A stretch of 27,138 bases of DNA from Sulfurovum sp. (GTDB lineage: Bacteria; Campylobacterota; Campylobacteria; Campylobacterales; Sulfurovaceae), in assembly GCA_026985755.1 (NCBI GenBank), contig JALSPX010000244.1:1-27138 (forward strand). The letters run 5' to 3'. The translations under genes were made by a program, and so were the position numbers. How positions within the stretch are numbered: the stretch's first letter is position 1; each line of letters opens with the position of its first letter. The notes beneath the pieces are model-generated. The model worked only from the letters and a program-made list of their open reading frames with translations. It made no database searches and was not told the DNA's origin. Positions 8,554-16,483 of the stretch are shown here, in pieces.

Positions 8554-9639
8554 ATGAAAATAGTATTATGGATGCTTTTATTCTTTTCGTTGGTAGATGC
8601 TAAGAGTATTGTGGAAAAATATCCTTCATATAGTTATGTATTTCATGAATTTGATGTAGATAAAAGTTATATTGACGATGCAGAATTTGTAGATTTTATT
8701 TATAAAAATGAAAAAAATCTAGGTCAATTTTATCTCCGTAGTCTTAAAAAAGGGGAAACACTGCTTCCTTCAATGAAAGGTATGTTAGTCAATGAGGGTG
8801 TAAGTGATTTATTCATCTATCTCTCTATGGTAGAATCTGGCTTTTCAAATAGAGCAATTTCACCTAAAAAAGCAGTGGGACTTTGGCAGTTTATGCCTAA
8901 GACAGCACAACAATATAATCTTATGGTCTGTGACAGTTATGATGAACGATATGATCCTGTCTCTTCTACTTCAGCAGCAATTCGTTACCTTAATAAGTTA
9001 TATAGACAATTTGGTAAATGGTATCTTGCGGCTATGGCATATAATTGTGGAGAAGGATGTGTAGAGAGAGCTATCCAAAAGGCAGACAGTGATGCACTAT
9101 CTATTTTAACAGATGAAAGATTGGCTCTTGTACCAAAGGAGACACGCGATTATATTAGAAAAATTTTATTGATTGCGATGATTGGAGAAAATAGTATTTT
9201 AGACACTTCAGATACTTTGAAAATAGATAATACTCTCACTGAAGTTGAAGTTGATGCAGGAGCAGACCTACACACTATTGCAAAAATACTCAAAATGAAA
9301 TATAAAATATTGCAAAAGATGAATCGTAAAATGAAAAATGGTAAGGTACCTACACGTAAGAAAAAATATACCATTATGATACCTATGGATAAAATTTATG
9401 CTTTTTATCTACGTTACAAATTGATGGAATCTAAAGAACCAAACAAACCACATCTTATTTCTCACTATGTTGCGTTGGGGGAAAGTTTGGAATCAATTGC
9501 GAAGAAATATGATACAAGTGTTGAAGAAATTAGTCAGACAAACCATCTTAAAGATGATTATCTATATCTTGATCAAGTATTAATTATCCCTGTAAATAAA
9601 AATATGTTTGAGAGTATTTTAATCAGCGCTAAGAGATGA
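8554..9639 (+). CDS. mltD: Membrane-bound lytic murein transglycosylase (MltD-like, SLT + LysM)
   Basis: This enzyme cleaves glycan strands of peptidoglycan in the periplasm, forming 1,6-anhydro ends. The 361-residue protein begins with a short signal peptide (about residues 1-16, ending VDA) without a lipobox cysteine. The SLT/GH23 domain follows, with catalytic Glu94 in YLSMVESGFS, then AVGLWQFMPKTAQ and the AMAYNCGEG segment. Two LysM-type regions come after: a degenerate one around residues 230-280 and a clearer one around 303-350 (HYVALGESLESIAKKY onward, ending LIIPV). AGGA at 8544-8547 supports the start. It sits between tatD and the sensor kinase; rlpA, another glycan-cleaving enzyme, follows the kinase. 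Confidence 0.92.
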   Translation: MKIVLWMLLFFSLVDAKSIVEKYPSYSYVFHEFDVDKSYIDDAEFVDFIYKNEKNLGQFYLRSLKKGETLLPSMKGMLVNEGVSDLFIYLSMVESGFSNRAISPKKAVGLWQFMPKTAQQYNLMVCDSYDERYDPVSSTSAAIRYLNKLYRQFGKWYLAAMAYNCGEGCVERAIQKADSDALSILTDERLALVPKETRDYIRKILLIAMIGENSILDTSDTLKIDNTLTEVEVDAGADLHTIAKILKMKYKILQKMNRKMKNGKVPTRKKKYTIMIPMDKIYAFYLRYKLMESKEPNKPHLISHYVALGESLESIAKKYDTSVEEISQTNHLKDDYLYLDQVLIIPVNKNMFESILISAKR

Positions 9640-9723
9640 TTGTATTTTAAAACTTAACAAATATGCTTCGCACTACTACCATGTTAGAAAATAGAGTCAT
9701 ATAGTGAGACTTGACAATTATTA

Positions 9724-9732
9724 TGTTAAAAT
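9724..9732 (+). promoter_or_regulatory. Extended -10 promoter of the hybrid kinase gene
   Basis: TGTTAAAAT in the 140-base gap between mltD and the kinase matches the extended -10 with one change. A TTGACA at 9711-9716 is close by, but its spacing to this hexamer (10 bases) is too short for a classical pair. The rest of the 140-base gap shows no other structure. Confidence 0.4.
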
Positions 9733-9779
9733 ACGACTATTAAATATTTGGAAGATTATTTTATTTTTGGGAGTTATAT

Positions 9780-12521
9780 ATGTTTAAAAGATATTTACAG
9801 TTCATTTTTATGGTATTACCTATACTATTTTTGATGTTACTTGGGGGGTATTTTGGGTATAAAAGTTGGCATACATATCGTAGTAATGTAGCTTTAAAAT
9901 CTCATTTGGAAAATGCAAAGTTATTGCAATCATTAGAACATTCTGTTTTAAATGAAATTGTCTGTATTGTTACTGTAGGTAATCATAAAAATTTGATGGA
10001 TAAAGTATGCAAGAAAACACAAGAAACGACAAACTTTGTGATGAAACAAATCATGCAACAAAAAGATGATACCTCACTCTATACTTTGGAAAAAAATATA
10101 TTTGAAATACGTAATAGTATCAAAAATAGTGGTTCGGTTGCTATAGAAAAATTGGTAAATGGTCATTTAAATAAAGAGATGAATACATTGATTCAAAAAT
10201 ATACCAATATGTTAAAAGAGTACAGTGACGATATGGATAAAAAAGAGTATTTGAATCTATATGCTGATATCTCACGAATTGCATATGCTACAGAAGCTGA
10301 AAAAGCACTTATCGCCTATTATCTTTCACTTAAAAAACCGATACCTTCTACGAATCTAATTTATTGGGATAAAATAATAAATCAGTCACAAATACCTGAA
10401 TTAGATAATGAAAAAATATCCATATTGTATGCAGATATTGCAGATACATTTAAAGAAAAAAAGTTTCAAAAAACACTACGTCAAATAGAAGATATTAGAT
10501 TGGACATTATGACCAATAGTGCTAGAGGACAATATAAATCTGATATCTCGACATGGGTAAGTTTGTTAAATAATAAACAAAAAGTATTGCACACAGTTGA
10601 AACAATGTTATTAGATACTATTTTTAATGATACATCGAAGAAGATTAATCAAAGTCTGTTTATGTTAATACTCTCTTCTATTGCACTCTTTTTTGCATTG
10701 TTAGGATTCTTGCTTTTGCTTTCATATTGGAAGAAAAATAGAGTTAAAAGTTTGCTTTTAACTGATTTAGTAGATAAAATTTCTGAAGTTAACTCTGATG
10801 AAAAATTAAAGGTAACAGAAAATATTGAGAGTCAAAAAGTGGCTTATAACTATATTGCTTCTAGTTATGAATCCTTACATGAAAAAGAAGTTGCTGCAAG
10901 TGAAGAGAATAAAACAAATAGAATATTTCTTAGTAATTTAGCTTATGAAATACGTACACCACTGAATGGAATATCAGGATATACTAAACTTTTAAAGGAG
11001 ACACCTTTAAATTTTGAGCAAGATGAGTATCTTAATATGATTGAAAATAATTTTGCGAATTTAGAGACATTATTAGATAAGATTTCTCAAGAAAAATCTC
11101 TATCTAGTCAAAAATTGGAGTTAGAAGATAGGGAATTTGACTTAGTGAGACAGATTGAGTCATCTGTGGAAACATTCTCTATCAAAGCGGATCAAAAAGA
11201 TATTGTTTTAGGACTCTATATTGATCCAATGTTAGCATATAAGGTAAAAGGAGATGGTATTAAACTGTCTCAAATTATCACGAATCTTATTGATAATGCT
11301 TTAGATGTGAGTAGTGCTTATCATACGATAGATATCAGTGTAGAAAAGCTACATAGTGACGCAGAGAGTGTAAATATTAAATTTGATATTGTTGATCAAG
11401 GAATTGGATTTGATGAAGTAGAACTTCAGCAAATTAGAAATGGCTTAGGGGAGCTAGACACAAATGTTAATATTGGCAATATCAATATGAGAAATTTAAA
11501 TATTACGAATAAAATTATTAAACGTATGGGTGGTAATTTGGAATTCGAAAGTAAAAAAGGAGAAGGTTCACGTTTCTTCTTTACGCTTACTTTTGAAAAG
11601 AGTAAGGATAAGAAAGAGATTGAAGTCTATCCAACATTTGATGGCATGAAAGTAGGTTTGGCATTGCCAAGTCATGAAATAAATCGCCAGATTGATAAAA
11701 ATTTAGAATCTTATGTGAAGCATCTGAGATGTACATTTGAGATTTATGATTATGAAACACTGTTTGAAGACAATCATAACATTGAACTTCCAGATCTACT
11801 TTTTGTGTATCATAATTATGCACGTCTTGAAGGAGAATTAGAAAAATTCGCTGCATTACCAGTAAAAATTGCACTGATTACTTCTGGTTCTTTACGTGCA
11901 CGTATCAATACAGAAAAATACACTTTTTCAAGTATTGTTTATGCACCGATTACTATGAAAAAAATTATAAAAATATTGACAGAAAGTAAACTTAATATAT
12001 CTGAACCTATAGAAGCAGTAAAAGTTGTCAGTCAAAGCGGTGAAACACAAGAAGAAGAAAAAAAGTTTAATGGACTAGAAGCATTATTGGTTGAAGACAA
12101 TGAAATTTCACAAAAAATACTCACAGATCAACTTAAAAAACTTGGTATGCAGGTAACCGTATCTTCTAGTGGGGCTGAGGCATTTGAATTACGTAAAGAG
12201 AAAGCGTTTGATATTATTTTCATGGATGTAGACATGCCGATGATGAATGGCATGGAAACGACATCAAAGATTTTGTATTATGAAGGTGTCAATCAATTAG
12301 ATCATACACCTATCATTGCTTTGGCACAAGACTTAAGTGATCAAGAGTGTAATAAATATTTAAAAGCTGGTATGGATGATTGTATGCATACAAAAATAAA
12401 TGAAAAAGAGATGTATGAATTGATACATAAGCACTGTATAGAGCTTCCTAAAAAAATGGCACAATCAGAAGAAGATGAACTCATAGCTAAAGTGCTTTCT
12501 GGTGATTTTCTAAAAGAATGA
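9780..12521 (+). CDS. Hybrid sensor histidine kinase/response regulator, degenerate (H-box His replaced by Tyr)
   Basis: The 913-residue protein has an inner-membrane sensor layout: one helix at about residues 6-30, a periplasmic helical region of some 260 residues, a second helix at about 292-317, then a HisKA-like dimerisation helix, an ATPase domain, a receiver-like region without an Asp site (about 620-745) and a C-terminal receiver (about 767-885). The H-box reads LAYEIRTPLNG, so the phosphoacceptor His is Tyr389 (codon TAT). The ATPase keeps the N-box (Asn506) and the DQGIGF G1 box but has lost the glycine-rich G2 box. The receiver keeps VEDNE and Asp816 but has Ala where Thr/Ser is expected. 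GGGAG 7 bases before the ATG supports the start. It overlaps rlpA by four bases. It probably cannot autophosphorylate; a scaffold or regulator role is inference. Confidence 0.88.
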   Translation: MFKRYLQFIFMVLPILFLMLLGGYFGYKSWHTYRSNVALKSHLENAKLLQSLEHSVLNEIVCIVTVGNHKNLMDKVCKKTQETTNFVMKQIMQQKDDTSLYTLEKNIFEIRNSIKNSGSVAIEKLVNGHLNKEMNTLIQKYTNMLKEYSDDMDKKEYLNLYADISRIAYATEAEKALIAYYLSLKKPIPSTNLIYWDKIINQSQIPELDNEKISILYADIADTFKEKKFQKTLRQIEDIRLDIMTNSARGQYKSDISTWVSLLNNKQKVLHTVETMLLDTIFNDTSKKINQSLFMLILSSIALFFALLGFLLLLSYWKKNRVKSLLLTDLVDKISEVNSDEKLKVTENIESQKVAYNYIASSYESLHEKEVAASEENKTNRIFLSNLAYEIRTPLNGISGYTKLLKETPLNFEQDEYLNMIENNFANLETLLDKISQEKSLSSQKLELEDREFDLVRQIESSVETFSIKADQKDIVLGLYIDPMLAYKVKGDGIKLSQIITNLIDNALDVSSAYHTIDISVEKLHSDAESVNIKFDIVDQGIGFDEVELQQIRNGLGELDTNVNIGNINMRNLNITNKIIKRMGGNLEFESKKGEGSRFFFTLTFEKSKDKKEIEVYPTFDGMKVGLALPSHEINRQIDKNLESYVKHLRCTFEIYDYETLFEDNHNIELPDLLFVYHNYARLEGELEKFAALPVKIALITSGSLRARINTEKYTFSSIVYAPITMKKIIKILTESKLNISEPIEAVKVVSQSGETQEEEKKFNGLEALLVEDNEISQKILTDQLKKLGMQVTVSSSGAEAFELRKEKAFDIIFMDVDMPMMNGMETTSKILYYEGVNQLDHTPIIALAQDLSDQECNKYLKAGMDDCMHTKINEKEMYELIHKHCIELPKKMAQSEEDELIAKVLSGDFLKE

Positions 12522-13270
12522 TGTATCTTAGAATATTTTTAGGGATAGTGTCGGTTTTCGTTGTTGTAGGGTGTGTCCCAAAATCAACTATGAGGTGTCC
12601 TAATACATCTAACACTACAAGTCAAGCAGTCTATAAAGCAACAATGCGTCCCTATAGTGTAAAGGGTCAATATTATACACCAGAGATACCTCAAAAAAGA
12701 GAAAAAATGTATGGTATCTCTTCATGGTACGGTCCTAATTTTCATGGAAAATGTACAAGCAATGGTGAGAAATATAATATGTATGCACGTACAGCAGCAC
12801 ATAAAACGTTACCTATGGATACTATCGTACGTGTTAAAAACTTAGAAAATGGTAAGAGTACTGTGGTGAGGATTAACGACAGAGGTCCTTTTGTAAAAGG
12901 GCGTATTATTGATTGTTCTTATAGGGCAGGAAAAGAACTGGGTTTAGACAAAACAGGTATAGCAAAAGTAGAAATTGAAGTATTAAAAACAAAATATAAT
13001 AAAACGAAACAACATCCAATCGCTTTATCACCTGCTTCTACAGATATAAAGAGAGATAAAGTAGGTGTACAGATTGGTGCATTTAGAAGTTATAAGGGTG
13101 CTTTAGCGTATAAAAATAGATTTAAAAATAGGTATAAACCTTATTACCCTGTCATTTATGATACTATAGATAAAATAGATAGAACAAGACTCTATAGAGT
13201 AGTATTAAGAGGGTTTTCATCGCAGGATGACGCAAGTAGATTTAAAGAAGAAACCATGGGTATGTTATAA
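12518..13270 (+). CDS. rlpA: Septal ring lytic transglycosylase RlpA (lipoprotein, DPBB + SPOR)
   Basis: RlpA is an outer-membrane lipoprotein that cleaves glycan strands lacking stem peptides and is drawn to division sites by its SPOR domain. The 250-residue product has a lipoprotein signal with lipobox VVGC (Cys19), a double-psi beta barrel at about residues 65-155 (ISSWYGPNFHGK, then AAHKTLP with His95 and NDRGPF with Asp121, the residues needed for activity in Pseudomonas RlpA), and a SPOR domain at about 181-250 starting VGVQIGAF. Two adjacent ATG codons (12518 and 12521) are possible starts; the first gives a 4-base overlap with the kinase stop. Its stop codon overlaps a -10 element for hisB. 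Confidence 0.94.
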   Translation: MMYLRIFLGIVSVFVVVGCVPKSTMRCPNTSNTTSQAVYKATMRPYSVKGQYYTPEIPQKREKMYGISSWYGPNFHGKCTSNGEKYNMYARTAAHKTLPMDTIVRVKNLENGKSTVVRINDRGPFVKGRIIDCSYRAGKELGLDKTGIAKVEIEVLKTKYNKTKQHPIALSPASTDIKRDKVGVQIGAFRSYKGALAYKNRFKNRYKPYYPVIYDTIDKIDRTRLYRVVLRGFSSQDDASRFKEETMGML

Positions 13271-13271
13271 T
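13263..13271 (+). promoter_or_regulatory. Extended -10 promoter of hisB operon
   Basis: TGTTATAAT, a perfect extended -10, overlaps the end of rlpA including its TAA. Initiation would be near 13278, about 30 bases before the hisB ATG. It could make hisB through mrdA a separate transcript. Confidence 0.55.
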
Positions 13272-13306
13272 ATAAGTTAGTGCGGCAATAAGAATGAGGA
13301 TATAAG

Positions 13307-13879
13307 ATGATTGAAGTTACAAGAGAAACAAAAGAGACACAAATTACAGTAAAAGTAAATCTATATGGTACAGGAAAAGCAAATATCAATACAGGTATAG
13401 GTTTTTATGACCATATGCTTGAGGCATTTACGAAACATGCACATATAGATATGGATGTAAGTTGTATAGGTGATACCCATATTGATGATCATCATTCTGT
13501 AGAGGATGTAGGAATAGTGATAGGTGAAGCTTTAAGAAAAGCAATCTATCCTGTCAAAAGTATAGAACGGTTTGGAAATGCGACAGTAGTAATGGATGAA
13601 GCTTCTATTACTTGTGATATAGATCTTTCTAATCGTGGATATTTGGTATTTGAGTTACCTATAGGTGGGAAAGTGGGTGATTTTGATGTAGAACTTGTAG
13701 AAGAGTTCTTTAAGGCATTTGCTTTTAATTTGCCCTTAACACTTCATTTGATTTATAATAGAGGCAAAAATAAACATCATATTATTGAGGGAGCATTTAA
13801 AGCACTAGCCGTTGCATTGCGTCGTGCAGTTACCGTCAATGAAAATGCAGGTATCCCAAGTACAAAAGGTGTACTGTGA
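13307..13879 (+). CDS. hisB: Imidazoleglycerol-phosphate dehydratase
   Basis: HisB dehydrates imidazoleglycerol phosphate to imidazole-acetol phosphate in histidine synthesis. At 190 residues it is the monofunctional form, without the phosphatase domain of the E. coli enzyme. All metal-binding signatures are present: GIGFYDHML, DDHHSVEDVG, NKHHIIEGAFKAL and the C-terminal PSTKG. GAGGAT about 6 bases before the ATG supports the start. No other his gene is in the window. Its last bases (GTGA) contain the start of kdsC, so it is coupled to LPS genes rather than to a histidine operon. Confidence 0.97.
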   Translation: MIEVTRETKETQITVKVNLYGTGKANINTGIGFYDHMLEAFTKHAHIDMDVSCIGDTHIDDHHSVEDVGIVIGEALRKAIYPVKSIERFGNATVVMDEASITCDIDLSNRGYLVFELPIGGKVGDFDVELVEEFFKAFAFNLPLTLHLIYNRGKNKHHIIEGAFKALAVALRRAVTVNENAGIPSTKGVL

Positions 13880-14373
13880 GTATAGAACTTGTTGTATTAG
13901 ATGTTGATGGTACCATGACGGACAGTCGCATAACATACAGTGAAAATGGTGATGAAATTAAGTCATTTAATGTAAAAGATGGATTAGCCATTGCATCATG
14001 GAGAAAGCTCGGGAAACAAGTAGCGATTATTACAGGAAGATCTTCCAAGATTGTAGAAAGACGTGCCAAAGAATTAAGAATCGAACACTTTTATCAAGGT
14101 GTGCATAATAAAAAAGAAGTATTAGATAGCTTATTAGAAAAGCTTCATTTGAGTGTAGATAATGTAGCAGCTATTGGTGATGATTTGAACGATTTGAAAA
14201 TGCTAGAAGTAGCAAAAATATCTTTTGTACCCCGTGATGCTTCTGCTTATGTAGATAAGATTGCAGATGTGATACTTTCCAAGCGAGGTGGTGATGGAGC
14301 TGTTAGAGAGATGATTGAGTATCTCATAGTCAAAGAAAATTTAGAAGAGAAATATTTGGCATTATGGAGATAA
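13876..14373 (+). CDS. kdsC: 3-deoxy-D-manno-octulosonate 8-phosphate phosphatase (KdsC, HAD family)
   Basis: KdsC removes phosphate from KDO-8-phosphate, giving the KDO needed for the LPS inner core. The 165-residue protein is a compact HAD hydrolase of the tetrameric type, lacking a cap: nucleophile Asp9 and Asp11 in LDVDGTMTD, Ser/Thr motif ITGRSS, and GDDLNDL as metal-binding motif. The start is GTG 13876, overlapping the hisB stop by four bases, and the 3' end overlaps lptC by ten bases. Position directly before lptC-lptA supports the KDO assignment over other HAD substrates. Confidence 0.93.
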   Translation: MSIELVVLDVDGTMTDSRITYSENGDEIKSFNVKDGLAIASWRKLGKQVAIITGRSSKIVERRAKELRIEHFYQGVHNKKEVLDSLLEKLHLSVDNVAAIGDDLNDLKMLEVAKISFVPRDASAYVDKIADVILSKRGGDGAVREMIEYLIVKENLEEKYLALWR

Positions 14374-14876
14374 AATTAGAAACAGTTTTGTTTGTGCTTA
14401 TAGTAGGTATTGTGGCTGCTACGACAACAGTCAAATTATCTGATAATAGATTGAAACAAGAGACTATGACTAAGGAACTTGAGTTTTATGATACCAAGTT
14501 TATCGAAGTAGATAAAATACAAATGAGGGCAAATCTTTTTTCCACTTATGGTCTTAGAGATAATGGTATACTTATGCTTCATAATATCATCTATCATACA
14601 CACAATATTGAACAATTAATTGCAGATAAAGGTACATATAAAGGTGATATATTGTTTCTTGATGGCAATGTTAAATTAAAGGAAAAAAAGGGTGCTGTGT
14701 ATACTACACAACATGCAAACTATCACCAAAAAAGTGAAATTTTGAAAGTGACCTCTCCTTTTATTGTCACTATGGATAAAAATATTTTTAAAGGCAATAG
14801 CTTAATCTATTACGGAAAAACCAAAGAAATGCAAGCTAGAACAATTGATGCTACAGTTTATACCATAGACAAGTAA
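14364..14876 (+). CDS. lptC: LPS export protein LptC
   Basis: LptC is the bitopic inner-membrane subunit of the LPS transporter; it takes LPS from LptB2FG and passes it to LptA. The 170-residue protein has one N-terminal helix (about residues 7-23) and a periplasmic beta-jellyroll (about 40-165) with the expected pattern of short alternating strands, including DKGTYKGDILFLDGNVKLK. Sequence conservation in LptC is low, so the call rests on fold pattern, length and position between kdsC and lptA. The start at 14364 overlaps kdsC by ten bases. Confidence 0.88.
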   Translation: MEIKLETVLFVLIVGIVAATTTVKLSDNRLKQETMTKELEFYDTKFIEVDKIQMRANLFSTYGLRDNGILMLHNIIYHTHNIEQLIADKGTYKGDILFLDGNVKLKEKKGAVYTTQHANYHQKSEILKVTSPFIVTMDKNIFKGNSLIYYGKTKEMQARTIDATVYTIDK

Positions 14877-14881
14877 TATAA

Positions 14882-14890
14882 TGCTATAAT
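14882..14890 (+). promoter_or_regulatory. Extended -10 promoter of lptA
   Basis: TGCTATAAT, a perfect extended -10, begins six bases after the lptC stop and lies 28 bases before the lptA TTG start. It suggests an internal promoter giving extra lptA-engB-...-mrdA transcript. Confidence 0.55.
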
Positions 14891-14917
14891 ATATTAAAAA
14901 TTATTAAAGGTTTCTCT

Positions 14918-15397
14918 TTGTATTTTTCAAAAGCAATTTATATACTTTTATTCTATGTGTCATTTATAGTGACTTCTTCTTTTGCCCAAAAAGTTGAAAT
15001 TGTCTCTGATTCAATGCGTGCTGAAAATATTAAAAAAGAGGTACATTTTATAGGAAATGTTAAAATAAATGACTCAGAAAATTGGCTACATGGGGATAAA
15101 GTGATAGTCTATTTTAATGACAATAATGAAACAGATAAGTATGAAGCACTTGGTAATGTGCAGTTTGAGTTTCATAAAGAAAATAGCTTTTACAAGGGGA
15201 GTGCCAATAAAGTAACATACTTCCCTGTAAAATCACAATATTTGCTTGAAGGTAAGGCTGTGATTGATGATAAAATTAATAAAAGACATGTCAATGGTGA
15301 TGCCATTATTTTTGATATGTTAACAGGAAATGCGAGTGTTAAAGGCAGTGCAAAAAAACCTGTAAAATTTATATTTGAGATGGAATCAAAAAAATGA
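14918..15397 (+). CDS. lptA: LPS transport periplasmic protein LptA
   Basis: LptA forms the periplasmic bridge that carries LPS between LptC and LptD. The 159-residue product starts at TTG 14918 with AAAGG at 14906-14910. It has a signal peptide (hydrophobic residues 5-22, cleavage after SSFA), then an OstA/LptA beta-jellyroll: VEIVSDSMRAEN, VHFIGNVKI, LHGDKVIVYF, YEALGNVQFEF, YLLEGKAVI and VNGDAIIFDMLTG repeat the strand pattern of the family. It is preceded by lptC and overlaps engB by four bases (ATGA). Confidence 0.92.
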   Translation: MYFSKAIYILLFYVSFIVTSSFAQKVEIVSDSMRAENIKKEVHFIGNVKINDSENWLHGDKVIVYFNDNNETDKYEALGNVQFEFHKENSFYKGSANKVTYFPVKSQYLLEGKAVIDDKINKRHVNGDAIIFDMLTGNASVKGSAKKPVKFIFEMESKK

Positions 15398-16026
15398 CTC
15401 CTCCTCGTGTGGTAGAGGCGAACTTTATAAAGTCCGCCCAAAGTATCGCTGATTCATTGCCTGAAGATATGAGTGAAGTGGTTTTTTTGGGACGTTCAAA
15501 TGTAGGAAAAAGTTCTACACTGAATGGATTGACGCAACGTAAGAACTTAGCCAAATCATCAGCAACACCAGGAAAAACACAGCTGATTAACTTTTTTGAG
15601 ACTCGTTACTTGTATAATGAAGAGAGTTATCCTGTACGTTTTGTAGATTTACCTGGTTTTGGCTATGCTAAAGTTTCTAAAAGTCTTAAGGAAATATGGC
15701 AAAAAAATTTGGTCGAATTTATACAGCAACGTGTCTCTATACGTCTCTTTATTCATCTACGTGATGCACGACATCCCCATGCAAAGATAGATGATGAAGT
15801 AGAAGCATATATTAAAAATTTTATACGACCTGACCAAAAGTATCTTACGGTATTTACCAAAATTGATAAATTAAATCAAAAAGAACGAAATAAACTTAAG
15901 CGTGAGTTCCCTCATTCAATCACACTCTCTAATTTGAAAAAAAGTGGACATGAACGTGTGCATTATGAAATTCTAGATACTATTTTTGGTACCAATAATA
16001 AAGTTTGTAAAGGGCATGATGATTGA
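15394..16026 (+). CDS. engB: Ribosome biogenesis GTP-binding protein EngB/YsxC
   Basis: EngB (YihA/YsxC) is a small essential GTPase acting late in large ribosomal subunit assembly. The 210-residue protein has G1 GRSNVGKS at residues 33-40, G2 TPGKTQ, G3 DLPGFGYAK, G4 TKIDK and a G5-type TLSNLKKSG, all in proper order. The start ATG overlaps the lptA stop by four bases. The 3' end overlaps the GNAT gene. Presence of engB between lptA and a PBP gene matches the order I recall from Campylobacter and Helicobacter. Confidence 0.96.
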   Translation: MTPPRVVEANFIKSAQSIADSLPEDMSEVVFLGRSNVGKSSTLNGLTQRKNLAKSSATPGKTQLINFFETRYLYNEESYPVRFVDLPGFGYAKVSKSLKEIWQKNLVEFIQQRVSIRLFIHLRDARHPHAKIDDEVEAYIKNFIRPDQKYLTVFTKIDKLNQKERNKLKREFPHSITLSNLKKSGHERVHYEILDTIFGTNNKVCKGHDD

Positions 16027-16483
16027 ACTGAAAAAAGCTACATTGAGCGATATACCAGCAATGCAGGCAATGGTAACGAGTGAAGTAAAAGATGGGATTA
16101 TTTTAAATCGTACGGAAGATGAAGTGGCAACAAATATACGATCATATGTTTTGGCAAAGGAAGGGGATAGGCTCGTCGGTTATACTGCCTTGCATGTGCA
16201 TTCAAAACGTTTGGCGGAGATACGGAGCTTGATTGTAGATGAGCATTATCGTGGTCAAAAAGTAGGGCAACGTATGGTACATTTTGCTTTAGATGAAGCA
16301 AAAAGATTAGGGGTAGAAGAAGATGTCTTGGTATTGACTTACCTTCCTCAATTTTTTCAGAAATTAGGTTTTGTTGAAATCAATAAAGAAGAGATTCCAG
16401 AGCATAAAATATGGGCTGATTGTATTAAATGTATTCATTTTCCTATCTGCAATGAAATTGCTTTGGTTTTTAAAATTTCATAA
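16019..16483 (+). CDS. GNAT N-acetyltransferase, probable stand-alone N-acetylglutamate synthase
   Basis: This 154-residue protein is a single GNAT domain. The acetyl-CoA binding segment is visible as YRGQKVGQRMV (R/Q-x-x-G-x-G/A type), preceded by the IRSLIVDEHY strand, and the C-terminal half has FFQKLGFVEI. The whole pattern (TEDEVATNI, VHSKRLAEIRSL, LPQFFQKLGF, DCIKC) matches short ArgA-type synthases that lack the amino-acid kinase domain, which make N-acetylglutamate, the first step of arginine synthesis. Substrate is inferred. ATG 16019 is preferred over ATG 16016 because AAAGGG at 16009-16014 is better spaced. It overlaps engB by eight bases and shares one base with the next gene. Confidence 0.82.
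   Translation: MIELKKATLSDIPAMQAMVTSEVKDGIILNRTEDEVATNIRSYVLAKEGDRLVGYTALHVHSKRLAEIRSLIVDEHYRGQKVGQRMVHFALDEAKRLGVEEDVLVLTYLPQFFQKLGFVEINKEEIPEHKIWADCIKCIHFPICNEIALVFKIS

Noticed and set aside
9711..9744. Classical -35/-10 promoter (TTGACA with TATTAA) before the kinase gene
   Set aside because: The spacing between TTGACA and TATTAA is 22 bases, too long; the extended -10 at 9724-9732 is a better candidate.
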